From Wandonia sp964447015 (GTDB lineage: Bacteria > Bacteroidota > Bacteroidia > Flavobacteriales_D > Crocinitomicaceae): 64,000 bases of DNA. The stretch spans positions 1 to 64,000 of the forward strand of contig CAYUQU010000004.1 in assembly GCA_964447015.1 (NCBI GenBank), read 5' to 3'. Position numbers and translations under genes: made by a program. Every line of letters starts with the position of its first letter. Position 1 is the first letter of the stretch. This document shows, one piece after another, positions 42,973 to 50,011 of the stretch. Under the pieces are notes generated by a model that saw only the letters and a list, made by a program, of their open reading frames with translations, searched no databases and had not been told where the DNA came from.

Positions 42973-43014
42973 AAGGGAAACATGGTGTTTTGTGATTTTA
43001 AGTTTATAAGAAAA

Positions 43015-43055
43015 AAATCCGTGTAAATCCGTTCAATCGGCTTAATCCGTGTTTT
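43015..43055 (+). repeat. Short repeated AATCCGT(G/T) stretch
   Basis: Three near copies of AATCCGTG (43016-43023, 43026-43033, 43044-43051) lie between dprA and the C1 peptidase. Such degenerate short-period spacers are common in Bacteroidota intergenic regions. Confidence 0.4.
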
Positions 43056-43079
43056 ATTCACTGCGCCTTACCGCCATTC

Positions 43080-43117
43080 ATAGTGAATATCTTGACCATT
43101 AAAAAGATATTCACTAT
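43080..43117. repeat. 14-bp perfect inverted repeat upstream of the C1 peptidase
   Basis: Arms at 43080-43093 and 43104-43117 pair perfectly around a 10-nt loop and are followed by a short T run. It could be an AT-rich terminator for dprA or an operator for the peptidase-blaI unit, whose start is 27 bp downstream. Confidence 0.65.
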
Positions 43118-43143
43118 TTTCACCACACAAAATGCGGATAAAA

Positions 43144-44352
43144 ATGAAAAAAGTTATTCTACTCGTAAGTGTAATCGGGCTGTTTGGTGTTTCTCGCGCT
43201 CAGGATGTGGTTACAAATCAGAAAGACAGTCAATATAAATTTGAGAAAATCGCTCATCACGACGCGACACCTGTTCAAAGTCAGGGATACACGGGGACAT
43301 GTTGGAGTTTTTCGGCACTTTCATTTTTTGAATCCGAACTGATTCGCAAAAAAGTAAAAGACGCTCCGGTACTATCTGAAATGTTCATTGTGCGCAATGC
43401 GTACCGCGAAAAAGCAGAGAAATACATCCGCATGGACGGAAAAATCAACTTTGCTGAAGGTGGTGCGTTTCACGATATTCCCTACATCATCGGAAAATAC
43501 GGAATTGTTCCTACAGAAGTATACGGTGGACTGAACTACGGTTCTGAAACCCACAATCACAGCGAATTTTTCAGCGCAATTGACGGGTACATGAAAGGTG
43601 TATTGGAATATGTGAAAGGCATGCGCAAAGGAATGACTTTATCAAGCACGTGGAAAACAGGTTTAGAAGGAATTTTAGATGCGTATTTGGGGAAAGTTCC
43701 TGAAAAATTCAACTACAAAGGGAAAGAGTACACGCCCGTTTCATTTGCAAAACACATTGGATTAAACATGGACGATTATGTGAGTATCACGTCGTTTACC
43801 AATCATCCGTTTTATGAGAAATGTATGCTTGCTATTCCGGACAACTGGGCTTGGGGAATGAGTTATAACGTTCCGCTTGAAGACATGGTACGCATTACAG
43901 AAGAGGCATTGAAAAATGGCTACACGGTTGCATGGGGAGCTGACGTGTCAGAAGGAGGGTTTAACTTCCGCGATGGAATTGCAATCGTTCCTGAGGATCC
44001 GTCAACGATTCAAGTAAAGGGAAGCGACAACAAAAATTACTCGGATGCAGGTGCTGCACGGGAGTCAAATGCATTTTTAAGCCCAGTAAAAGAGTTAGTG
44101 ATTACTCAAGAACTTCGTCAAGAGGCATATGACAACAAAACAACGCAAGACGATCACGGAATGCACATCACAGGCTTGTATAAAGAGGCAAATGGCACAT
44201 CGTTTTACCTTGTGAAAAACTCTTGGGGAACAGGAAATCAACCAGAAGGTTATTTGTATGTGTCGCAAAATTACTTCAAGTACAAAACGATTAACGTGTA
44301 TTTGCACAAAGACGCGCTTCCAAAAGACATTCGTGCGAAACTGAAGTTATAA
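43144..44352 (+). CDS. Exported C1-family cysteine peptidase (aminopeptidase C / bleomycin hydrolase-like)
   Basis: The 402-residue protein has a signal peptide ending near Ser-Arg-Ala-Gln, unusual for PepC-like enzymes, which are mostly cytoplasmic. The papain-like triad is visible: Gln47 and Cys53 in Gln-Gly-Tyr-Thr-Gly-Thr-Cys-Trp-Ser-Phe, His in Asp-Asp-His-Gly-Met-His-Ile-Thr-Gly (about 340) and Asn in Leu-Val-Lys-Asn-Ser-Trp-Gly (about 360). It should cut peptides in the periplasm. The frame also opens four codons upstream (ATG 43132); ATG 43144 gives the standard Met-Lys-Lys signal start. A BlaI-type regulator follows 13 bp later. Confidence 0.85.
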   Translation: MKKVILLVSVIGLFGVSRAQDVVTNQKDSQYKFEKIAHHDATPVQSQGYTGTCWSFSALSFFESELIRKKVKDAPVLSEMFIVRNAYREKAEKYIRMDGKINFAEGGAFHDIPYIIGKYGIVPTEVYGGLNYGSETHNHSEFFSAIDGYMKGVLEYVKGMRKGMTLSSTWKTGLEGILDAYLGKVPEKFNYKGKEYTPVSFAKHIGLNMDDYVSITSFTNHPFYEKCMLAIPDNWAWGMSYNVPLEDMVRITEEALKNGYTVAWGADVSEGGFNFRDGIAIVPEDPSTIQVKGSDNKNYSDAGAARESNAFLSPVKELVITQELRQEAYDNKTTQDDHGMHITGLYKEANGTSFYLVKNSWGTGNQPEGYLYVSQNYFKYKTINVYLHKDALPKDIRAKLKL

Positions 44353-44365
44353 TTTGAGAATGTAA

Positions 44366-44713
44366 ATGGCTGATAAATCCACAGACAATTTGCGACTGAC
44401 GCCATCCGAGGAACAGGTCATGCTCAAGTTATGGTCACTTGAAAAAGCGACCGTCAACGAGATTCTTGCCCTGTACGAAGAGCCCAAACCGGCATACAAT
44501 ACGGTGTCGACAATCGTCCGGATTTTGGAGAAGAAGAAATTTATTCGCCACAAGCCAAATGGAAGAGGGTATCTCTACTTCCCAAAAATCTCAAAAGACG
44601 ATTACAAAGCATCCATTGCCAAACACTTGCTCACGCACTATTTCGACAATCGCCCAGAGGAGATTATGTCGTACTATAACAGCAAAAAAAGTCTGTCGGA
44701 TTTGTTGAGGTAA
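44366..44713 (+). CDS. BlaI/MecI/CopY-family transcriptional repressor, without a BlaR partner
   Basis: This 115-residue winged-helix protein has the family opening Leu-Thr-Pro-Ser-Glu-Glu-Gln-Val-Met-Leu-Lys-Leu-Trp (about 11-23), Thr-Val-Asn-Glu-Ile-Leu, the recognition helix Ala-Tyr-Asn-Thr-Val-Ser-Thr-Ile-Val-Arg-Ile-Leu, and Lys-x-Phe-Ile-Arg-His, Gly-Tyr-Leu-Tyr, with a C-terminal dimer helix. Such repressors usually sit beside a BlaR/MecR membrane peptidase sensor; here the neighbour is the exported C1 peptidase, 13 bp upstream, and no BlaR is seen. It may control its own operon; the 14-bp inverted repeat at 43080-43117 is a candidate site (inference). Confidence 0.82.
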   Translation: MADKSTDNLRLTPSEEQVMLKLWSLEKATVNEILALYEEPKPAYNTVSTIVRILEKKKFIRHKPNGRGYLYFPKISKDDYKASIAKHLLTHYFDNRPEEIMSYYNSKKSLSDLLR

Positions 44714-44750
44714 TGTATAAAAAGCCTCAAACCAATCACCACGCCATCCA

Positions 44751-44783
44751 AAAACTCTGTGAAACTCCTTTAACTCTGCGTTT
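44751..44783 (+). repeat. Degenerate ACTCTG(T/C)G spacer repeat
   Basis: Two near copies of AACTCTGYG (44753-44761 and 44773-44781, with CT intervals) sit between blaI and hemL. It resembles the CTTTGCG family but is too diverged to join with confidence. Confidence 0.35.
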
Positions 44784-44823
44784 ATAATTGAGTATCCACG
44801 CAAAAAGCGCATTTCAACAAACT

Positions 44824-46122
44824 CTACTCAGCATTAAACACCTCATCCAGCGCATCACAAAAAGCAGGAATAGCAAGATCCAACACCTCTTTTGTATGAG
44901 CCTTTGAGATAAACCCCACTTCGTAACCGCTTGGCCCCACATACACCCCGCGATTTAAAAGCGCAGAATGCAACATTTTAAATGGCGTCATGTCACTGTC
45001 AATTTGGTCTGCACGGCGAATGACCACTTTGTCTGAAAAGGCAATCCAAAAGATGGAACCGATAGAGAAAATCTCGAATGCATAGCCTTTTTGATTCGCA
45101 TACGCATTGATTTTATCGACCATATAGTTTGTACGCTCTTCTTGGTCTTCATAAAAACCTTCTTCAGCACATTGTTCCAACGCAGCAATTCCAGCAGCCA
45201 TAGCCACAGGATTTCCTGAAAGCGTTCCCGCTTGATAAACAGGGCCATCTGGAGAAATACAACTCATGATTTCCGCTTTTCCACCGTAAGCTCCCACAGG
45301 AAGTCCACCACCGATAATTTTACCGTAAGTCACTAAGTCTGGTGTAATTTGGTAGTATTCTGCTGCACCCGAAAAGGCCACGCGAAAACCAGAAATCACT
45401 TCGTCAAAGAGTAAAAGGATGCCATTTTTTGTACATAATTCACGAAGAGCAGTCAAAAAGCCTTTCTCTTGCAACAAAAGTCCATTGTTTGCTGGAATAG
45501 GTTCAATTATCGCACAAGCGATGTCGTTTCCAAACGTGTTGATACATTGCTCAAGAGCCGCGATATCGTTCAAAGGCAATACCAATGTTTCCGTAGCAAA
45601 TGCAGCAGGCACTCCAGCGCTTGAAGATTCTCCGAAAGTCACCAATCCCGAACCTGCTTTCACTAAAAGCGAGTCGCTGTGTCCGTGGTAACATCCTTCA
45701 AACTTGATGATTTTGTCTCGTTTTGTATAACCTCTTGCCAAGCGAATTGCCGACATTACAGCTTCTGTTCCCGAACTTGTAAAACGAATTTTATCTGCAT
45801 AAGGATTGCGCGATAGAATCAATTCTGCCAATTCATTCTCCAATCTTGTCGGTGCGCCAAAGCTCGTTCCGTTTACCAACGTTTCCTCGATTTTCGTTCT
45901 TACTTTCTCGTTGTTGTGACCCAAAATTAGCGGCCCCCAACTGCAGCAAAAATCAATGAATTTGTTGTCGTCTTCATCCCACAAATACGCTCCATCACCG
46001 CGTTTGATGAACAGGGGCGCACCCATCACAGATTTAAACGCTCTCACCGGCGAGTTTACTCCTCCAGGGAAATATGTTTTTGCTTTTTCAAAAAGTTGTT
46101 CGGAATTTTTTCGAGAAATCAT
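44824..46122 (-). CDS. hemL: Glutamate-1-semialdehyde 2,1-aminomutase
   Basis: The 432-residue PLP enzyme converts glutamate-1-semialdehyde to 5-aminolevulinate in the C5 haem pathway. It shows Phe-Pro-Gly-Gly-Val-Asn-Ser-Pro-Val-Arg-Ala-Phe (about 18-29), Gly-Thr-Glu-Ala-Val-Met-Ser-Ala-Ile-Arg (about 120-129), Gly-Cys-Tyr-His-Gly-His (about 145), Phe-Asp-Glu-Val-Ile-Ser-Gly-Phe-Arg and the PLP Lys in Thr-Tyr-Gly-Lys-Ile-Ile-Gly-Gly-Gly. The nominal TTG start at 46131 is rejected for ATG 46122. It is a lone gene with its own -7 element. Confidence 0.95.
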   Translation of the reverse strand: MISRKNSEQLFEKAKTYFPGGVNSPVRAFKSVMGAPLFIKRGDGAYLWDEDDNKFIDFCCSWGPLILGHNNEKVRTKIEETLVNGTSFGAPTRLENELAELILSRNPYADKIRFTSSGTEAVMSAIRLARGYTKRDKIIKFEGCYHGHSDSLLVKAGSGLVTFGESSSAGVPAAFATETLVLPLNDIAALEQCINTFGNDIACAIIEPIPANNGLLLQEKGFLTALRELCTKNGILLLFDEVISGFRVAFSGAAEYYQITPDLVTYGKIIGGGLPVGAYGGKAEIMSCISPDGPVYQAGTLSGNPVAMAAGIAALEQCAEEGFYEDQEERTNYMVDKINAYANQKGYAFEIFSIGSIFWIAFSDKVVIRRADQIDSDMTPFKMLHSALLNRGVYVGPSGYEVGFISKAHTKEVLDLAIPAFCDALDEVFNAE

Positions 46123-46146
46123 ATGTGTCAATGTCTTTTATTTGCA

Positions 46147-46154
46147 CAAAAATA
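46147..46154 (-). promoter_or_regulatory. -7 element for hemL
   Basis: TATTTTTG on the minus strand matches TAnnTTTG exactly; predicted leader is about 20 nt to ATG 46122. Confidence 0.5.
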
Positions 46155-46206
46155 ACAGGTTTGAGAGGAAATGCACTCTTTTTAATTATAATTTAGACTC
46201 AAGCAT

Positions 46207-46229
46207 GTCCCGATGATATTATCGGGGAC
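46207..46229. repeat. CCCGAT...ATCGGG palindrome
   Basis: GTCCCGAT (46207-46214) and ATCGGGGAC (46221-46229) pair with one bulged G around a 6-nt loop. The core matches the CCCGATCGGG element at 37365-37374 and is a common dispersed palindrome in Bacteroidota. Confidence 0.5.
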
Positions 46230-46528
46230 TGCAAGATTCAAGACTATAAGACTTTTGAGGGATTTTTTGCAAGCATAGAAGTTTGTCCATCTAATGTCGT
46301 TTTTGTCATGGTTTTTGAAGCAAAAACGCACGCCAAAAACTTACGTCTTCGTTAGTTGTTTGCGGCGGATAAAATCCACCGTTACAAATATTTGACTCCT
46401 TCAGAGTCACTAAGAGCTATAAGATTCGTCATAAGGTGAATAGATTTTCAATCTGAAATCGAATACACAAGTCTTTTGTCTAATTTCTAATAGTCTTTCG
46501 TCTCTAAAAACACTCCCTCTTTTTTTCC
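46230..46528. other. Repeat-rich spacer between hemL and lysS regions
   Basis: I see no gene in this stretch. It holds a 6-bp hairpin TGACTC...GAGTCA (46393-46409), a GGCGGAT/ATCCACC near-palindrome (about 46373-46390), and AAGACT/AGTCTT-type low-complexity runs at both ends (about 46230-46250 and 46470-46505). It looks like a pile-up of small dispersed repeats. Confidence 0.45.
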
Positions 46529-46536
46529 TATTTTTG
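46529..46536 (+). promoter_or_regulatory. -7 element for the small DUF gene
   Basis: TATTTTTG matches TAnnTTTG exactly, 16 bp before ATG 46553. Confidence 0.5.
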
Positions 46537-46552
46537 CCCAAAAAACACCCCC

Positions 46553-46885
46553 ATGGAAAACACCCGTGCAATACGTCAAAACGAAATCGACTTGATGCAT
46601 TTTCTGCTTCGCGAACTTGAGATGTCTGTCGAGGAACATGTGTTACCTGACATTGTGCACGAATACGAAGGCGGCGTGATGGGAAGTATCAGCTTTCAAT
46701 TGACGGAAAACCCTCAATACGCAGGCGATTTGATTCAAGTGAGGTATGTGGATACAGACTCAATTCCCGTAATCATTACGTTAACTCACGATGTAGACGG
46801 CAAGCTGCTCGACTTGGATTTTTGGAAAGAAGATTTCTCCAAACTGTTGCAATACCCGACTCCCGAAGAATTAGTGCGCGTTTGA
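46553..46885 (+). CDS. Small conserved protein of unknown function (DUF6984-like)
   Basis: The 110-residue acidic cytoplasmic protein has the segments Arg-Gln-Asn-Glu-Ile-Asp-Leu-Met-His-Phe-Leu-Leu and Tyr-Glu-Gly-Gly-Val-Met-Gly-Ser-Ile-Ser-Phe, followed by a strand, a Val-Asp-Gly turn and Leu-Asp-Leu-Asp-Phe-Trp-Lys-Glu-Asp-Phe. This looks like the DUF6984 pattern of about 100 residues, from memory. No function is known. It stands alone, convergent with lysS (9-bp gap). Confidence 0.6.
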   Translation: MENTRAIRQNEIDLMHFLLRELEMSVEEHVLPDIVHEYEGGVMGSISFQLTENPQYAGDLIQVRYVDTDSIPVIITLTHDVDGKLLDLDFWKEDFSKLLQYPTPEELVRV

Positions 46886-46894
46886 TTCAGCGAG

Positions 46895-48610
46895 TTACCC
46901 CACCAATTCTACAAGCAAACTATCATCCGTTTTCGTCACTTTTGTGATGCCGTGTTTCGCCAGACCTTTCATCGCTAAATCCCATTGCTTGTTGGAAAGA
47001 CCTACTTGTTCTTTGAGCGCATTAAGATCCATTGAAGTTTCTTTGGACAGAATTCCAAAAATCAAATTCTCGTTTTCTGTGAGTTCAGGTCCTTTTTTCT
47101 CTCCAAATTTCTCTGGTTTCATTTGTGGGAAGAATAACACTTCTTGAATCGCTGGATTATTTGTCAAAAACATAATCAAACGATCCATCCCAACCCCTAA
47201 ACCTGATGTAGGAGGCATTCCGTATTCCAAGGCACGTAAGAAATCGTTGTCAATTAGCCCTGTCGCTTCATCATCACCTTTCTCCGCCAAGCGCGCTTGG
47301 TCTTCGAAACGTTCACGCTGATCTATTGGGTCGTTCAACTCTGAATAGGCATTAGCAATTTCTTTACCACACACCATCAATTCAAAACGCTCAGTCAAAT
47401 CGGGGTCATTGCGGTGCGATTTACAAAGCGGAGACATTTCCTTCGGATAATCAATGATAAAAGTCGGTTGAATGTAGTTTCCTTCACATTTTTCCCCGAA
47501 AATTTCATCAATCAATTTTCCTTTGCCCATCGTTTCATTTACTTCGATGCCCATACCTTTACATGCAGCACGAAGCTCATCTTCCGATTTTCCTTTAATG
47601 TCAAATCCTGTGAATTCTAAAATAGAATCACGCATCGAAATGCGCTTGTATGGTGCTTTAAAGTCAATTTTGTGTTCTCCGAAAGTACATTCTGTCGTTC
47701 CATTTACGGCTATTGCGCAATGTTCCAACAAACGTTCGGTGAAGTCCATCATCCAATTGTAATCCTTGTACGCCACATAGATTTCCATTGCTGTAAACTC
47801 AGGATTGTGCGTTCTGTCCATCCCCTCGTTGCGGAAGTTTTTGGAGAACTCGTACACACCATCAAAACCACCCGCAATTAGTCGCTTCAAATACAATTCG
47901 TTTGCGATTCGCATATACAATGGAATATCCAATGCATTGTGGTGCGTAATAAACGGACGCGCCGCAGCACCACCAGGAATCGACTGTAAAACGGGAGTTT
48001 CCACCTCCATATAACCCGCGTCATTGAAGAATGAACGCATGGCGTTGAATAATTTTGTTCGTTTGATAAAAATCTCCTTCACCTGTGGATTCACCACCAA
48101 ATCAACATAACGTTGACGGTAACGCATCTCAGGATCCGTAAACGCATCGTGTACTTTGCCGTCTGCATCCGTTTTAGGTAGAGGTAACGGTTTAAGCGCT
48201 TTGCTCAACAAGGTAATTTCTTTCACCATTACCGAAGGCTCACCTACCTGTGTGCGGAAAAGTTCACCTTTGATTCCAATAAAATCACCCAAATCGAGCA
48301 ATTTTTTGAAAAGGTCGTTATACAAGGTTTTATCCTCTCCTGGACAAATCTCATCGCGATTGATATACACTTGAAAACGCCCCGCAGAATCTTGCAATTC
48401 GGCAAACGAAGCTTTCCCCATAATCCGCTGAGACATCATGCGCCCAGCTATGCACACTTGTTTACCCTCAACGAAGCTCTTCTTGATGTCCGAAGTCAAT
48501 GTATCAACGGGATATAAATCAGCCGGATAAGGCTCGATTCCCATTTCTCTCAACTTCTCTAATTTCTCTCTTCGAAGAATTTCCTGATCGGAAAGATGCG
48601 CCACACTCAT
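46895..48610 (-). CDS. lysS: Lysyl-tRNA synthetase, class II
   Basis: The 571-residue enzyme charges tRNA-Lys. It has an N-terminal OB-fold anticodon domain (about 45-165), then class II motifs: motif 2 Phe-Arg-Asn-Glu-Gly-Met-Asp-Arg-Thr-His-Asn-Pro-Glu-Phe-Thr (about 265-280) and motif 3 Gly-Leu-Gly-Val-Gly-Met-Asp-Arg-Leu-Ile-Met (about 480-490). A C-terminal extension of about 70 residues after motif 3 is absent from E. coli LysS and common in Bacteroidota, with a helical, winged-helix-like look. It has its own -7 element and a hairpin at the predicted 5' end of its mRNA. Confidence 0.95.
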   Translation of the reverse strand: MSVAHLSDQEILRREKLEKLREMGIEPYPADLYPVDTLTSDIKKSFVEGKQVCIAGRMMSQRIMGKASFAELQDSAGRFQVYINRDEICPGEDKTLYNDLFKKLLDLGDFIGIKGELFRTQVGEPSVMVKEITLLSKALKPLPLPKTDADGKVHDAFTDPEMRYRQRYVDLVVNPQVKEIFIKRTKLFNAMRSFFNDAGYMEVETPVLQSIPGGAAARPFITHHNALDIPLYMRIANELYLKRLIAGGFDGVYEFSKNFRNEGMDRTHNPEFTAMEIYVAYKDYNWMMDFTERLLEHCAIAVNGTTECTFGEHKIDFKAPYKRISMRDSILEFTGFDIKGKSEDELRAACKGMGIEVNETMGKGKLIDEIFGEKCEGNYIQPTFIIDYPKEMSPLCKSHRNDPDLTERFELMVCGKEIANAYSELNDPIDQRERFEDQARLAEKGDDEATGLIDNDFLRALEYGMPPTSGLGVGMDRLIMFLTNNPAIQEVLFFPQMKPEKFGEKKGPELTENENLIFGILSKETSMDLNALKEQVGLSNKQWDLAMKGLAKHGITKVTKTDDSLLVELVG

Positions 48611-48643
48611 GAGTTGTTCTTTTATGTTTAACCTGAATTTGTT

Positions 48644-48665
48644 CAGCTATTTTTCTGAATAGCTG
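48644..48665 (-). promoter_or_regulatory. Hairpin at the 5' end of the lysS leader
   Basis: CAGCTATT (48644-48651) and AATAGCTG (48658-48665) pair perfectly around a 6-nt loop. With the -7 element at 48668-48675, transcription should start near 48661-48664, leaving the hairpin at the very start of the mRNA. Confidence 0.45.
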
Positions 48666-48667
48666 TG

Positions 48668-48675
48668 CAAAGATA
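48668..48675 (-). promoter_or_regulatory. -7 element for lysS
   Basis: TATCTTTG on the minus strand matches TAnnTTTG exactly; predicted leader is about 52 nt. Confidence 0.55.
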
Positions 48676-48725
48676 ATTAATTGTGTGCAAAGTTGGTTTT
48701 TTATTGGGGGTGTGGTATGTGAATG

Positions 48726-48804
48726 CACCGCAAAGACGCCATGGACGCAAAGAGTAGGGCGTATTCATCTTACAAACCTTTGCGAACTCCGCGACTTTGC
48801 GGTG
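48726..48804. repeat. Inverted pair of the 27-bp CTTTGCG dispersed repeat (copies 2 and 3)
   Basis: 48778-48804 reads CTTTGCG...CTTTGCGGTG, and 48726-48752 is its inverse with 21 of 27 positions matching. The arms are 25 bp apart and could form a long imperfect hairpin. The rest of the gap 48676-48939 shows no gene. Confidence 0.65.
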
Positions 48805-48939
48805 AGCTATACTACAACTTGAAGAAATAAGTAAGTGAATTGTCCGATTTTTTCGGACAGTTGAAATTACACTCTAATGAGGTTAAAACTTTTTTCTATT
48901 CAAAAAAATGAATATCACTATAATTAACCGTCTGAATTA

Positions 48940-49680
48940 TCACAGTCGAAACCCAACAAGACAAATATCATCCGTTTGTTCATTTTTATCTCTCCATGAA
49001 ATATGGTGTTCTAGTAACTCTTTTTTCTGTTTATTAATAGAAAGTGAACTAACTGAAACGAGTAAGTCGTGAAGGTTCTTAGATTTCAGCTTCTTGTTTT
49101 GCTCTCCTCCAAATTGATCTTGCATCCCGTCTGACCCTAAAAAAACCATGTCTCCCGATTCAAAAGGTATGAGGGTGGATGAAAACTTTCTTTTAGTTTC
49201 GATTTGCCAGCCTCCTATTGGATATTTACTGCCTTCGTAAAGTGTGTGTTCACCACTCTTTTTAACCACTAACGCTTTTCGGTTGGCAGAAGCAAAGTGC
49301 AATTTGTTTTGCGCACGATCAATACCCACAATCGAGACATCCACCCATGGATTCTCAAACACATCATTCTCCCCATGAAAGCTCTCAATAAACTTTTTAT
49401 CGACCTCTTGCAATATTTTATCCACTCGCTTTAGTCCTTTGTTCATGATTACATATTCAAAGAGGTTCAGTCCCAACACGGTGAGTAAGGCTGCAGAAAT
49501 ACCATGACCAGTACAGTCTCCAACCACTACATAATCAATCCCGTTACTGCATCCAACCCAATAGAAATCACCACTAACAATGTCTTTAGGTTCATAAATC
49601 ACAAATGCTTTGGGAATGACTTTTTTTAAATGGCGTTTTTTAGGCAACAATCCTTGTTGAACTATTCGCGCGCTTTCCAT
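48940..49680 (-). CDS. SpoIIE-type PP2C serine/threonine phosphatase, stand-alone domain
   Basis: The 246-residue protein is almost only a SpoIIE phosphatase domain: Gln-Gly-Leu-Leu-Pro near the start, Ile-Val-Ser-Gly-Asp-Phe-Tyr-Trp (first metal Asp), Val-Gly-Asp-Cys-Thr-Gly-His-Gly-Ile-Ser-Ala-Ala (second metal Asp), Gly-Ser-Asp-Gly-Met-Gln-Asp and Gln-Thr-Asp-Asp-Ile-Cys (C-terminal Asp). It should dephosphorylate a partner-switch type protein (anti-anti-sigma), but no sensor domain and no STAS or RsbW-like gene is near. The frame extends to TTG 49707; I prefer ATG 49680, though the longer form cannot be excluded. Confidence 0.85.
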   Translation of the reverse strand: MESARIVQQGLLPKKRHLKKVIPKAFVIYEPKDIVSGDFYWVGCSNGIDYVVVGDCTGHGISAALLTVLGLNLFEYVIMNKGLKRVDKILQEVDKKFIESFHGENDVFENPWVDVSIVGIDRAQNKLHFASANRKALVVKKSGEHTLYEGSKYPIGGWQIETKRKFSSTLIPFESGDMVFLGSDGMQDQFGGEQNKKLKSKNLHDLLVSVSSLSINKQKKELLEHHISWRDKNEQTDDICLVGFRL

Positions 49681-49707
49681 ACTTCGTATAAAATCCAGTT
49701 GTGTCAA

Positions 49708-50011
49708 GATATTTTTTTCACAAAAATGACTGTATCTTGTAGCAGTTTCGTTAAGCCGAGATTAACGTTATATCAACTTCGATAGATTAATTATTATTAG
49801 TGACAGTTGAAGATAAAACATCTATAAATTATGGGGAGCAGGAGAATTAATGCATTGTCCACAAATAATGATTGAAAGCTTTTTTGACGAAATCGTAATC
49901 ATTTATCTGCCGATTATTTTACACTTTCAAAAACAATTATTATTTTTACATGAATTTACTAACCTAATGGCTACCTTGAAATAGTATTAATGAATAAAAA
50001 CCTAAACACCT
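49708..50011. other. Intergenic stretch, no gene seen
   Basis: AT-rich sequence between the divergent phosphatase and RAYT genes. A near -7 element for the phosphatase (CATTTTTG on the minus strand, one mismatch to TAnnTTTG) lies near 49720-49730. I see no hairpin repeat flanking the transposase here. Confidence 0.4.
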
